From: Paraspadella gotoi
Taxonomy: Eukaryota > Chaetognatha
Direction of reading: 5' to 3'
DNA: 64,000 bases
NCBI GenBank assembly: GCA_051294375.1
Contig: CM119269.1
Coordinates: 17,718,265 to 17,782,264 of the forward strand
A program made the position numbers and the translations under genes. The first letter of the stretch is position 1. Every line of letters begins with the position of its first letter. The notes below the pieces were generated by a model that had not been told where the DNA came from, did no database searches, and saw nothing but the letters and a program-made list of their open reading frames with translations. Shown in pieces: positions 37,401 to 48,458 of this stretch.

Positions 37401-39051
37401 TGGAAGGTGCGTCAACATAGTTTTTTTTTTTTTTTGCAATGGAGCTTAGAGATTATAACCCGGGACGATGCTAAAATCAATATCATGAAGGGAACATCCG
37501 GGAACATCCTTTCGGATGGCAAAGGAGAAGGACAAGTCGAAAGGCGGAATATGTTTCTTGGGTAACGGAGTGGGCCAGGGCCAGCCGACCTGGTCACCTC
37601 CCCCCTCTTCCTCCCTTTCCCAATCCTCTGCCCCCCTCTCCCTCTCTCCCTCTCTTTCTCTATCTTTCCCCACCCTTTTTAAACAACATTCTGGTCGCAG
37701 TCTCACAAGGCACTGTTGTTCGCTACCTAAAACAGCTTTAAGAGTGAGGTAGTCCCTTGTTGGACGAATGCCTTTCAAGTCAAGCAAGTCAAGGTCCCTC
37801 GCAACGGTCGGCCAATAACCGTCTTCCTTTTCCAGGCTACGGCCAGACCGAGAGCTCGGCCGTCCTGTCGGTGCAGCTTCCCGGCGAGTTCGAGCCGGGC
37901 CAAGTCGGCGGCCCGCTCTCCTGCTGCAAAGTCAAGCTCGTCGACGTGCCCGAGATGGATTACTACGCGGAGCAGGGATACGGCGAGATCTGCTGCAAGG
38001 GAGGAAACGTGTTTAAGGGGTGAGTTCAAAGGGAGAGGGATAATTAGAGAAGAGAAAAGAAGATGCAAAAAAAAAAAAAAATGCAAGAAAAAGAAAGGAA
38101 ATTAACACAGAGTAAATATAATGTCAGAATGTTGGGGGTATTTAGCAAAAAACTGACCACTTGTTTTCACAGAGACGAGAAAATTAGGTTAATCCCTCGA
38201 TCCACCTTCTCATCCACCATCTCCAACCCCCTCCAGCTACTTGAACGACCCTGCAAAGACTGCGGAAACGATCGACACGGAAGGGTGGCTCCACACCGGC
38301 GACATCGGCACCTGGGCCTCCAACGGTTCGCTCAAGATCATCGACAGGAAGAAGAACATCTTCAAATTGGCTCAGGGCGAGTACATCGCGCCGGAGAAGA
38401 TCGAGGCCGTCTACGGACGATCGCCCTACGTCAATCAGATTATGGTGCACGGGGAGAGCCTCATGTCCTGCTTGGTCGCGCTCATAGTGCCCGACGAGCG
38501 GAACGTCATGAAGTGGGCCGTCAAGCAGGTAGAAAATGTTTCGGTCCAGTTTTGAACATTTTTTCATCAGCTTAATTTTTAAGCATTTCACTATGAGAAA
38601 AAAGGTTTAATACTGTTTGTACATATTACCAGTTGTATTGTAAATTCACTTTTAGTGATAAAACCAGGTTAAACCTCATTGTAACAACTACTACATTTAA
38701 TTCCCAAAAAAACCGAATCTTGTACTAATAATTTTGCTCTCCCCGTCCTACCCCAAACTAAACCCCTCCGGAATCCACCCATAGGGCCTTTCCCAAGAAG
38801 ACGGCACGGGCCTCTCCTTCGACGACGTCGTCAAAACCGCGGAGGCGAAGAAGATGATCCTCGAATCTTGCGTCAAACTCGGAAAGGCGGCCGGACTCAA
38901 GTCCTTCGAGCAGACCAAGGACGTTCTCCTCCTCGCCGACCTCTGGACGGTGGAAAACGAACTCCTCACGCCGACGTTGAAGGTCAAGCGGCCCGCGCTG
39001 CGGAAGAAGTTCAAGGCGGAGATCGACGACATGTACTCGAAGCTGTTTTGA
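30964..39051 (+). CDS. ACSL: Long-chain-fatty-acid-CoA ligase (ACSL1/5/6 type)
   Basis: Eleven exons in perfect phase, 714 residues (human ACSL1 is 698): 30964-31193, 34467-34592, 34702-34832, 35058-35227, 35391-35492, 36233-36352, 36505-36819, 37199-37406, 37836-38019, 38237-38528, 38785-39051. It activates long-chain fatty acids to acyl-CoA using ATP and CoA. An N-terminal membrane anchor (VVGFFVAWLEVLLPLILGFI) precedes the AMP-binding domain. Landmarks: RGFRVSANGPCLGYR, VVVPLYDTLGPNA, the P-loop-like AMP motif YTSGTTGDPKGAM split exactly at an intron, SYLPLAHGYEQ, GYGQTESSA, and TEGWLHTGDIG with DRKKNIFKLAQGEYIAPE, the ACSL fatty-acid/linker signature. The C-terminus ends DMYSKLF. The phase-2 join over the 3.3-kb first intron gives GDLSR-ISAFCKDG. 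A later in-frame ATG at 31012 would still keep the anchor. All key motifs are intact, so the gene is probably active. Confidence 0.95.
31955..32095 (+). repeat. (AAAG)n-type simple repeat
   Basis: Imperfect AAAG/GAAA run in intron 1 of ACSL, followed by an AT-rich stretch. The long minus-strand frames across it are microsatellite translations. Confidence 0.8.
32540..34320 (-). mobile_element. Degenerate non-LTR retrotransposon (Jockey-like reverse transcriptase)
   Basis: Antisense insertion in ACSL intron 1. On the minus strand, in order: a pre-RT segment with KSAAGPDGITHGMLKN and FPKSWKLAHIRMIAKPG (34293-33799), NYRPISLLS (about 33795), LQSGYKKGRSAPENI, the catalytic LDYAKAFDSIW, then GSPQGAVLSPEIF (33732-33390), YADDSSVWATS in another frame (about 33270) and remnants of the thumb region (33086-32662). 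Stop codons and several frame changes separate these blocks, so it is a fossil. Endonuclease and 3' end are not recognised. Spliced out with the intron, it should not affect ACSL. Confidence 0.85.
34387..34433 (+). repeat. (GA)n microsatellite just upstream of ACSL exon 2
   Basis: A pure GA run ending about 30 nt before the exon-2 acceptor (34466/34467). The acceptor's pyrimidine tract is the short 'tctctctttatcgatccc' after it. Confidence 0.85.
35500..35705 (+). repeat. (CTTT)n-type simple repeat in ACSL intron 5
   Basis: Imperfect CTTT array interspersed with ATTT and GTTT variants, starting 8 bp after the exon-5 donor. No coding meaning. Confidence 0.85.
35822..35937 (+). repeat. Four perfect copies of a 29-bp tandem repeat
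   Basis: The unit starts 'aatgttgagggttcgccgcc' and ends 'ttgatgttt'. Four contiguous copies at 35822, 35851, 35880 and 35909 are identical, with no visible divergence between units. It lies in ACSL intron 5, in otherwise unremarkable sequence. Confidence 0.9.
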
Positions 39052-39605
39052 AGAAAGTCGATGGAAGAATAAAAGCTGCTTCCGAGGAGAGCGTTTGGGG
39101 GAAGAGAGATTGGGGGTTACGGGGGTGATTGGGAGGCATTTCTATTCTATTTTTAGTCAAAGGAAGTGAAATAACATCAGGGGTGAGGGTAGTTTTTTTC
39201 AACTTTAAGTTTTTAAAAATGGGCTTTTTACACTTGTTGTTTGAGGGGAAAAAGGATTAAGGGGTAAAAGAGGAAAGAGAGAGAGAGAAAAAAAAAGAAC
39301 CGAAAAATAAAAAAAAAGTGACGACAACAACCATCATTATCTCCAACTTCATCAACAACGAAAAACGTGATCTCTGCTTCTTCGTTGTCAAACAAACGGA
39401 TTACGATCACCGTGAAATAGCGACGTGAAAAAAATGGGAACGATGAGCAAAGTCAACAAATTTAAAAAAAAATTAAATCAAACAACAATCGATGAGGCGA
39501 CCTTAAGAATTTACTGACCTACCAAATTTTAAAGACGAAAAAAGTATTTTTCTTTTAGACTCCCCATTCCCCACGCCGCATCGAAAAAAAAGAAACAAAA
39601 ACCAA

Positions 39606-39686
39606 CAAATAAACAGAATTTTAAAAATCGATTAGTGAATGAAGGTTAAGACTAGCGAATATCCGCAACACGTCCGAAAAAAGTCC

Positions 39687-39745
<59 letters not shown>

Positions 39746-40290
39746 AGATAATCTGACGACGTTATAGATTTAATAAAGGGAGAGTATCCCTAATGGGGAA
39801 TGGTTGGGGCTACTAGGCGGGGGTTTAAAGGGGGATTTGAAATTTAGAGTTGCGGACAAGTTGCGGACGAGTTGCGGACGAGTTGCGGACAAGTTGCGGA
39901 CGAGTTGCGGACGAGTTGAGGACGAGATGCGGACGAGTTGCGGACGAGTTGTGGACGAGTTGCGGACGAGATGCGGACAAGTTGCGGACTTTTAGAAAAA
40001 AATTTTTTTTTAATAAGAGTTGCGGACTCTTTGCGGACTCCTTATGATATTACATTTTATCTGACAAGGCAGATTAAATCTTATTTTAATCTGGCAAGGC
40101 AGATTATATCTGAGAGAGATTAAATTTAACTTTAATACAAGTCCGCAACGAGTCCGCAACGAGTCCGCAACGAGTCCGCAACGAGTCCGCAACGAGTCCG
40201 CAACGAGTCCGCAACGAGTCCGCAACGAGTCCGCAACGAGTCCGCAACAAACAAATAAACAGAATTTTAAAAATCGATTTGTGAATGAAA
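39606..40290. repeat. Fold-back minisatellite cassette flanked by 40-bp direct repeats
   Basis: Nearly identical direct repeats of about 40 bp ('aacaaataaacagaatttta' then 'aaatcgatt.gtgaatgaa') sit at 39604-39643 and about 40249-40289. Between them are degenerate CCGCAA units (39661-39688), a run of about 52 A (39689-39740), a forward array of thirteen 11-bp units GTTGCGGACGA (39848-39990, several variants), a spacer with two copies of a 22-bp 'aaggcagatta' motif, and a reverse-complement array of ten almost perfect GTCCGCAACGA units (40141-40250). The arrays could form a hairpin of over 100 bp. The ORFs across them are repeat translations. Confidence 0.85.
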
Positions 40291-40721
40291 TCAACACCTC
40301 GGCGATGACGGGTTTTAAGGGATGTGTGGGTTCAGTTGCTCGTAATTAACTCATTCCGATTACGATGTAGTGTTTTAGTCCGGGCTCTTTTTTACTCATT
40401 TCTTGTGCAAATTTATATGTAAATTCCCTGTTCTATTTCTTATCTGTCCAATAATAAACCAATATGCCATATCTTTTACATTCTTCGATATTATTTTACT
40501 TCCAATATCAAATTTCAACGATTTAGTTCCGAGTACATGGTTTAAATGAGTAAGATGCTTTCGTATTATTTAAAAACAAATTTTATTTTTCAATGGCAGT
40601 ACTTAGATTTAATTGAAAAAAAAAAAATTAACCGATAAGAAAACAATGGCCATTTATAGAGAGAAAATATATATACAATAATCTCATCGAAATTCTCTCA
40701 CGAAAAATTCAAGTACGTTTT

Positions 40722-40727
40722 TTTATT
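40722..40727 (-). terminator. Poly(A) signal of the SUEL-lectin gene
   Basis: AATAAA on the minus strand, 68 nt past the stop codon at 40795. Confidence 0.5.
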
Positions 40728-40794
40728 CACAAATCTTGATGAATCTGAAATTTTTTTCTTGTTACTTCTTTTCTTCATAATTTTTACTTTATCC

Positions 40795-42821
40795 TTACTT
40801 CTCCTCCAAACACTGATAATTAACTTGAAAGTAATCGTGGTGATCCACCTAGTGATGAAAAAGAAAAGAAATATGGCGCTGGCGATGGCTTACGGCAATA
40901 GTTAACGCAAAAAGAAAACCTGAGTGGAGAAAAGGTGGAAACCCCCGCAGTCATTGTGAGTGGAGCTTCGATTCACCTGCACGTCGCATGTTTGTCGTCC
41001 TGTGAAAATGGAAGAAAAGATGTTTTGAATGAAAAGAACCTTGTTTATGATGCAGTATTTTTATTTTTCTGTTGTATTTTTATTAATGAAAAATGTTTCA
41101 TTATAATTAAATATTTCATTTTTTATTCGAAATATTTACCTTTGTGAAGCTTGAAAAAAGCGTCCTTGGGTATCGAACTCTCGTATACTTATATATTTAT
41201 TATATATTTATTTATATTTCTTTCCTCAATCACTTGATTTCACTCTCTACCCCATGGTCCCCCAATCTATGTAAAATCCTTTTTTAGCCGTGGCTACCGT
41301 TGCATCGGAAGGCTCCCTGCGAAGCGACTTTGCAATCATCCTGGTGGAATCGACATCCTTGGTTGCGATTGTCTTTCCACCATCCGTAAAAAGCCTCGCG
41401 TACTCTGAGGAGGAAATAGAGAGGAAACAGAGAGGAAATATATGAGGAATGACAGATAATCGTCGCCATTGTTGAAATCGTCGTCATCGTCGTCGTCGTC
41501 GTCAGCGCTTATCTCTATCTTTTTTTTTTTTAAATTCGTGTTGTTTTCTATTTTCGTTCTCGCTGTTATCATAATTGATTTTATGATTTATTCGATTAAA
41601 AAAAAATAATAATAAAAAATAACGATTAATTATAATAATATTTATCTTTATTCTTTTTGGATATTGCCAAATCTTAAGAAATCGACCGTGTTACTATTTC
41701 TACTCGTTTTTAACCTATTCCATCTTTGTATTGTTTCGTATACTAAATAATTGACTATAAAGCTGTTCCCGCGTTCTGCTCCCACCTGATCTTCTGGTCA
41801 GGCGGGCACTCGAGCAAGAGGACGTGACGCAGCGGGTCGAGAACATTCTCCAGTCGCTCGTGAGGGGCTTCGTTGATCGTGTGGAGGTTAGTGCAGTCGG
41901 AGGCGACGATTGTGGCGCCGCGGGAGATGGCTTGGCAATGATAGATCACCTTCGAGTGGGATTACGGTTGAATTCTTTTTTATGGATATGATTTTGAAAA
42001 TCTGAGGTTAAACCCTGAGTATTGAGTGAGTATTGAGTAATGAGTGTATTCAGTATTCCGTATTCAATTTGATGTAGGAAAAAAAAAAAGGTTTTGGGAA
42101 AAATGGATCTCGACATAGGTAATAAATTCTTGCATTTAATTACCCAAATAAAAAGAAGGAGCTTCGCAATACATCGCGACCTCACCTCCATGTAATCAAG
42201 ACGATCGGTAAAGCTTCCGCACTTTTGGTTCCTGTTCGAATTCAAGAGCCACGACAGAGAATGAGACATCAAACTCTTCTCCACCGGAAACGAACAACGC
42301 GTCTTTCCGTGGCAGTGGGCGATGGCGATATGCATGGCGTCCTCGGTGCAGTCACCCTACAGAGGGCGCGCAGGGGGTAGAGGAATGGAAGGGAAGGAAA
42401 ATGACGGTTATCTCATGGATCTCAACAATTATCAAAATAACTTTTGGTATTATTTTTATAATATATATGCATAATTAATAAATCATTAAGGATTGACTTT
42501 ACTTTACTTTACTTAGCTTAGCAAACATAATTAAAACGTTATAGTACCGGAGTGTAGGAGCATTGTCTATCGGAGGAACTAGACTTTTGCCAGTAACCAT
42601 AGAATGCCTTGTCCACCACGACAGTGTGGGCAGCTGGGCAGGCAATTTCCAAGCGGTTGGCAGGAATTTGGTACCATCTGTGGAAAAAGAGAGATAGGTA
42701 TTGTGATTCAGTTGTTGCATTCCAAAAATAAATTACTTAATAAAATCCATTAGAGAAATTGTTAATGGATATTTGCAATAAAAATACGACTAAGAAATAC
42801 AAACTTGAAAGAGAGGGAAAT

Positions 42822-42852
<31 letters not shown>

Positions 42853-42951
42853 AAAGAGAGAGAGATAGAGAGACTACCTTGCGCAAGATGTGCTTCTATT
42901 TTCTGCGCTGGCGGCGACGACGAACGCCAAGAGAACAATCGCCAACTTCAT
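40795..42951 (-). CDS. Secreted protein with two SUEL-type galactose-binding lectin domains
   Basis: Seven exons in consistent phase, 259 residues: 42878-42951, 42548-42677, 42186-42356, 41786-41949, 41298-41404, 40920-40999, 40795-40848. A clear signal peptide MKLAIVLLAFVVAASA is followed by two SUEL/RBL lectin (Gal_Lectin) domains. Domain 1: LEIACPAAHTVVVDKAFYGYW, DCTEDAMHIAIAHCHGKTRC, DRLDYMEVIYHC. Domain 2: LLLECPPDQKIRVREAFYGWW, FRCNGRQTCDVQVNRS, NDCGGFHLFSTQ, YFQVNYQC, then LEEK and stop. The family's paired cysteines and the AFYG motif are present in both, with introns at similar places. There is no transmembrane segment. Such domains bind galactose/rhamnose on eggs, mucus or pathogens and occur in latrophilins; here they are alone, so a secreted lectin is likely. 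Confidence 0.9.
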
Positions 42952-43686
42952 CGCGAACGCAGATCAAGTTTAAGGATTTGGGTTCAGGTGTCCCTGGTGT
43001 CCGGGTTCGAATGTCAGAGTCCAACTCGCAAAACTGAGGAGACGATGTCCTTGATTATCTGCAAAAGAGACGGGTAAATGTATGCATGTATGTATGTATC
43101 CCTATAAGAACATACGATTCTACATGGTAGTTTTATCCCTATTGTTAAAAAAATCATATATAACTTTGGTCCCCCCTCAAAAAATTATCCATTCCCACCC
43201 CTTTCTGTTCAGCCTATTAGATATTATGATTTTTCATTAATGACTTTCTAACAGGAATGATGTGTGATATCTATTAGAAAATTAGGACAGATTGTAGTCT
43301 AACCTTGTATTGTATAGATGCTCCCACTATTTCCAGAAGACAACACTGACCCCAAAAAAATAAGTTATTAGATATAATAAGAAATTTTTTTAAAAATAGC
43401 AATATATATGTAATAAATAATATAGATTAGATATTAAAACCTTCATAAAATATAAAAATATAAGATAGTGAAACAAGTAATTTTGCAAATTTTCACACAT
43501 TTGATATTATCTAAATTTTTTTTTGCTAAAGTGCGCCAAATAAAAAATCCAAAATAATATAAATTACAACTCGATGCATATTTTATTTTGCCATATTTAC
43601 CCGTATATTTTTTACCGTTACTAAAACAAGCTTTAGTAAAACAAGCGTAACTTAAAACTATACTCACCCCTTTAGATCGTCCGCCG
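42952..43686 (-). other. Likely spliced 5' leader of the SUEL-lectin gene
   Basis: Minus strand: an acceptor CTTTTGCAG puts a leader exon at 42952-43058. Upstream, a 19-nt segment (43668-43686) is framed by an excellent acceptor (pyrimidine-rich, CTCCAG) and an excellent donor GTGAGTATAG. It could be an internal leader exon of this gene or, less likely, a microexon of the surrounding Trk-like gene. A GA microsatellite (42820-42848) lies in intron 1 next to the exon-1 donor. Confidence 0.4.
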
Positions 43687-43889
43687 CTGGAGAAAAATCA
43701 CAAAATAAAAACAAAAGACGTCGAAGATAAAGTCGTGAACGAGTTTCTTTTTGAGTTTGAGATGAAATAAAATCAAATAAAAATGAAGTAAATTTGAGGT
43801 CAGTTTCCTTTCTAGTTCGCGATGGCAGGGGTCTCCGATTGAGACAAGAAGAGAGAGAGAGAGAGAGAGAGATGAGAGAGAGAAGAGAG

Positions 43890-43935
<46 letters not shown>

Positions 43936-44784
43936 GAGGACCCCTTTAGTTTTGTTTATTACTTCAAATTTAATTACCGCTTTTCCAATTCGATGGCAAA
44001 AACTGGCTTTAATTGGAGGGGGTGGCTTTGTGGAGGATGAGATGACGAGGATGGACAACAACAACGAAGAAGACGAAAACGACGAAGAAGACGATGACGA
44101 TGACGATTAGGATGCCCACAACGACGAAGATGTGAATGACGACAACGAGGGTAAATGACGGTAGTAAGAGACAAGTTGAAAGAAGGTGAAATCAACAAAA
44201 GTATATAATGACATAGACGGTACAAGAAGACAGGAAGAAGATGAAAATGATGACAAAACTGACGGTGATGAAAATACTTTAAAAAAATCGTGGCGAATTA
44301 ACCGCAGATATTTGAAGGGGGCGAAAGTTAAAACGAGAAAAACAAATCAGTTTTCTCACAACTAATTTTTGATCTCACGGAGGGGAGCGGTGGCGGATAC
44401 GGAAGCCATTTTGAAGGCGAGAATAAAAAGGAAAAGGCGAAAAAAAAAGAGAGGAAAGAAAAATGGGAAAATAAAAGGGATTATAGAAAAGAGCTTAAGT
44501 ACGGCACATTTTCATAGCAGGGGATTGCATTTATTTATAAACAATTCTCCCCTTAATGTTCCATTGAGATATATTTAGAAACTCAAGCTGGTATAGGGAA
44601 GAAGGCAAGACTGTCATCGGAGTGGCAGCTAACACCAGCTTACCCAGAACCTATCTATCAGGGGGAAAAAGTAGTGACGAGAAATGTCTACTCACAAACT
44701 TGTAAATCCTGGCATCGAATTCTCGCGCGTTTTACAAGTTTTGTTTGACTCGAATTCAGAGATCGAATCGAGGATCAATGAATC

Positions 44785-44805
44785 TGACGTCAACTTGGCG
44801 GGAAA
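44785..44805 (+). promoter_or_regulatory. Adjacent CRE and E2F-type sites
   Basis: A full palindromic CRE, TGACGTCA (44785-44792), is followed two bases later by TTGGCGGGAAA (44795-44805), a strong E2F consensus. They lie in a locally GC-richer, CpG-containing stretch between the divergent SUEL-lectin (minus) and dispanin-like (plus) genes, suggesting a promoter. Which gene it serves is not shown. Confidence 0.4.
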
Positions 44806-46081
44806 GTGAATTAACGCCTTCCTCGGCGCTTCCTCGATCGAGTTTCATCATCGAACCACTTGATTTCGAACCAGGGATTTTTAAATAATGAAAACAAAAT
44901 GGCCGCGTTCACTGCCACGCCCTTCGGAGCTTAAACATTTTGAAAAACCAGATTGGGACTTTTGGGTCCGTCAGTCAGAGTAATTTAAATGCCGGAAGTT
45001 AATGAAACAATCCTTCAAAATCAAGAGATAAAAACAGTCGGATTTTTTTATTTCAAAATAATAAATACTATAAAATTTACTATGTGAATATAACTTCCTA
45101 ATTTATCGTCTAATCCAGGGGATTACTCATCCTCAATCGGAATATATGTGGAATTTTCAGAAACGGATTAACCACTTTTTTCCCTTTAAATTTGGGAAGC
45201 ACTATTTTTTTTCTCGAAAAGTTGAATGCCCAGGTTTCAATTACTAAAACGAGACTGGGAAAATGTTAAACTGATAAACAAAATCAAGAAGAAAGAAAAA
45301 AACACTCAAAAACATCGAGCCCCTCACTTAACTAAAACCACAGTCGATTACATTTTTAAGACAAAACAGGCTAGTCGAAAGAACTAGGGAAATTAATTTA
45401 TGGAATATATATATCTTTTTTACATCTAACGATAAATAAATTTTGGCCAAATCTTGGCCTCAACGAAAGCGTCCAGTCTTTACTTTCCTAAACGGAACCC
45501 GCAGTTTCGTTCGGATTAGATTTTCACGCAAGTTTTTACAAGACTTGAATAACCTTACAAAACTAACAACAATGAAGATCCCTTCTCAATGCAAAATGCA
45601 ATAAATCTTTAAATCTATCGTCTCCGATAAGTAATAGATATAAATAAAACTAAATTTCCTTCTCCTTGTTCTCGCGAACTTCGTCGTCAATCCGCTAATC
45701 GAAGACTTAATTTGATTTTCATTCTGACTTTTTTTTTTCTGTCGAGACGATGATTACCGTTGGCTGTTGTTGTCGTCGTCGTTGTTTTCGTCGCTGTTGT
45801 TGTTGTCCCTCTTCGAGACTGGCTCTTCTATTGTCAGCCGCTCTCTGCGAGCGACCAGTGGGTAAAATAGAAAAAAAAAATGAAGAAATTGATTTTTAAG
45901 TTTGTAAATCGATAATAGTTTTGAAATACAATAACTTTTCTCCGATTTTTTTTCTTTGTTTCTTCTTATATCCCTTTCGCCATCGCTGGGCTGATCGTTC
46001 GACGCGAAGGTTACATCCATCACGGAAATAAGTCGAAAAAATAACCCGTCCCTTCCAAAGTTGATTGTAGTCGCTCTGTAA

Positions 46082-46086
<5 letters not shown>

Positions 46087-46170
<84 letters not shown>
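46087..46170 (+). repeat. (CT)n microsatellite
   Basis: Pure CT run of about 84 bp. The minus-strand ORF across it (45754-46326) is an Arg-Glu repeat translation. Confidence 0.9.
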
Positions 46171-46172
<2 letters not shown>

Positions 46173-47019
46173 CATCCCGATCCCCGGGCAAAAGTATTTT
46201 TACTTTTTTTTTAACGTAAAATGCTTGGCTTATCTCTTTCCGCCTCTCCCCACCCAGATTAAACCGCCCCTTAACCCTGGTCCCCCCACCATTTGCCGCC
46301 CGCTCCACCCCAGACTCCTCGCCCAACTCAGTGTTGCCCCATGGACGTTTCTTTTGCTCCTACGATCCTGCAACTGAACGGACCGAACGAGATAGAGATA
46401 GAGAGAGAAAAAAGAGAGAGAGCGAGAGATCGCCGAACATTGAACTCTTTCCGTCGATAACGGATAGTTAATACAAAAAGAAAATAAATTTAATAAGATT
46501 TTGTGTGTCCATTACTTAGGAACTGTTACTTAACGTCCTCTCTGGCAAAATAATGAAAAGAACAAAGAAAATATAACCTGGATCTCCTAAAAAGCTTCTT
46601 GAACGAAAAAAAAGGAGAAAAAAAAAATTAACGACGATCATACAACCATTACCGACTGTAATTCAGAATGTAAATAATGTAATAATTTTCCTCTCTTTTT
46701 TTGTTCTTTTTTTTTCAGAGTTGTTCGGTGATTTTTCTCGCGATGGTCCGTTGGCCGAATTGAATAACGTAAAAGAAAAAAAAATAAAACTGATAACATT
46801 TTGAAAAAAAAAAATTCTTTATAAAAAACCGTTGGATATTTGCGAAAAATCCGCGCTTAAATTTAAAAAAAAGGAATCAAAAATGGAGAAAGGAAATACC
46901 GCGCGAAACATCTCGGCCAACACCATAGACATACAGGGAAGTCGTTTTTTTACAAAAAAATGATATTAATTTGAGCAAAATCTAAAGAGACCTAATGAAA
47001 TACAATTCGATCTTTGCAG

Positions 47020-47337
47020 CCCGTTGGAACGTATCAAGGCGACGTGCCGATTAATTCTGTGCAACGTAAGAATTTGCGTGGGAGAGGAAAAAGGGTGGGA
47101 GAGTGGGTCGGAAAAAGAGAATGAGAAAGAGAGTGAGAAGGAGAGACATGAGAATTTAAAGAAAGGCGACTACAGCTCATTGTCATTATTCCTGGAACAC
47201 TTAAATTGAGAATCAATTTTTATATTGGTTGTACCAATTTCATTGAAATTAGTCAGGTTGAAAGTCTGAAAACAACAAATTGACAGTCAGAGTTGTGCCC
47301 ACATCTTCAATGCCAACAAGGACTTTTTCTGAACAAT

Positions 47338-47396
<59 letters not shown>

Positions 47397-48458
47397 AACT
47401 CAGCCCCCACCCTCTTTTCCTTTCCAGCGCCCAACTTCCGCGGCGAGCGCCCCCCTTCCCACTTTGGCATCGCCGTCTTCACTCTCTTCGGAACCTGCAA
47501 CTGTCTCTTCGGCGCCCTGGCCGTTCTCTTTGCCTCACTATCGGACAAGTCTTGGAACGCGGGTAAGCTTTTATGGCTGAGTGCAGCGGATAATTTAAGA
47601 CGGGTTAAATTATTCGGAAATATGATTCCTAGAAATTTATTTGAAAGTTACGTCCATTTTTGACCGCGTTTTAAATTTAGAAATAAAATGCAAAAAGCGT
47701 TTAATTACTGATTATAAATCTATTCAGTATTCGTGCATTTATTTATAAATCTAGATAGAGATATTTAAAAGACGATATATCGACTCGTTCAGGCGACCGC
47801 AACTCGGCCAAACGTCGCGGCACAATCGCTTTCTACTTCGGACTCCTCGGGACGCTTCTCTCCTTCGTCATCTCCCTCATTGTCATCGTCGCTTGGATGG
47901 CGTCGTTAAACTACTTCAACGTCGCCGTCGGGTGAGATGCAAGACAAAAAAAAATCACATTTGCTGTGAACTGTGTCATTGTAAAAAAATGTATCGTATG
48001 GTTCCTAATGATGGCATTTTTTTTCAAACGATTATTTCAGGACGCCACGAGATAACTTTTACATCTTATAGTTATTATCATCTTACGAAGTTAAAAAAAA
48101 CAGCAAACCCATTTTTCAATTTTAATCATGACATTTAATTTTATTTTATATTATACGCTTAATGGGGCTATTGTGACATTAAAGATTTTATCATTTAGCC
48201 TTTTCATTGAGTCCGATCACTTCCTTTCCTTTCTCGTAAAAATATTTTCAAACTGTTATTTCAGACTGTATTTTTTACGACAATTTAAAACTTTTTATAA
48301 TTCGATTTTAATTGCAAGATTGAATTTGATGACGCTATTTCAGAGCCGTGGCGCTTCTCGTCTTCTCCAACATCACCATCCATTTCCTCATCTACGCCGT
48401 CAAATGCGAATCGGTTCAAGACATGTTCGACTTCAATAAATTCGTACTCAAAAATTGA
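47020..48458 (+). CDS. CD225/dispanin-like membrane protein (5' end unresolved)
   Basis: Four exons in phase: 47020-47065, 47428-47562, 47793-47931, 48344-48458 (stop). They encode at least 144 residues: a Pro-containing stretch (PVGTYQGDVPINSVQPPNF), then three hydrophobic segments (IAVFTLFGTCNCLFGALAVLF; FYFGLLGTLLSFVISLIVIV; AVALLVFSNITIHFLIYAV) and a short tail ending FVLKN. The first two helices joined by LSDKSWNAGDRNSAKRRG resemble the CD225 signature: Cys-containing helix 1, then W.AGD...A.. loop. Dispanins include IFITMs, SynDIG1 and PRRT2, which act in membrane fusion or vesicle trafficking. The third helix is unusual for the family. The first listed exon starts after a good acceptor in phase 0; a 5' exon with the ATG was not found (an ATG at 46883 lacks a phase-compatible donor). 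Confidence 0.65.
47339..47392 (+). repeat. (GA)n microsatellite in a dispanin-gene intron
   Basis: Pure GA run of about 54 bp, 36 nt before the acceptor of the second listed exon. Confidence 0.9.

Larger units (their letters stand above)
43690..47019. other. Intergenic/intronic region between the SUEL-lectin and dispanin-like genes
   Basis: Contains GA/CT repeats (43850-43930, 46087-46170) and GAC/GAT-rich low complexity (44030-44120) that mimics acidic or hydrophobic ORFs on either strand. The CRE/E2F pair at 44785-44805 is the only regulatory-looking site. If the dispanin-like gene has a 5' coding exon it should be in 45500-47000, but I could not identify it. Confidence 0.4.

Noticed and set aside
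39804-40297. Cys/Arg-rich ORFs on both strands
   Set aside because: Translations of the 11-bp minisatellite arrays.
41755-41785. Stop after AGTAL as the end of the lectin gene
   Set aside because: A donor ATCAG|GTGGGA just before it joins in phase to further exons that complete the second lectin domain.
43668-43686. 19-nt exon as the missing Trk linker exon
   Set aside because: Splice sites are excellent, but it would leave phase 2, and the TM exon then hits a stop; more likely a leader exon of the SUEL-lectin gene.
43974-44225. Possible transmembrane segment on the minus strand
   Set aside because: A hydrophobic frame exists but arises from GAC/AAC low-complexity repeats, which also give acidic or basic frames on the other readings.
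45754-46326. 190-residue minus-strand ORF
   Set aside because: Frame runs through an 84-bp CT microsatellite read as Arg-Glu; the flanks have no recognisable domain.
46883-46948. ATG as the start of the dispanin-like gene
   Set aside because: No GT donor in a phase that keeps the downstream transmembrane frame open.
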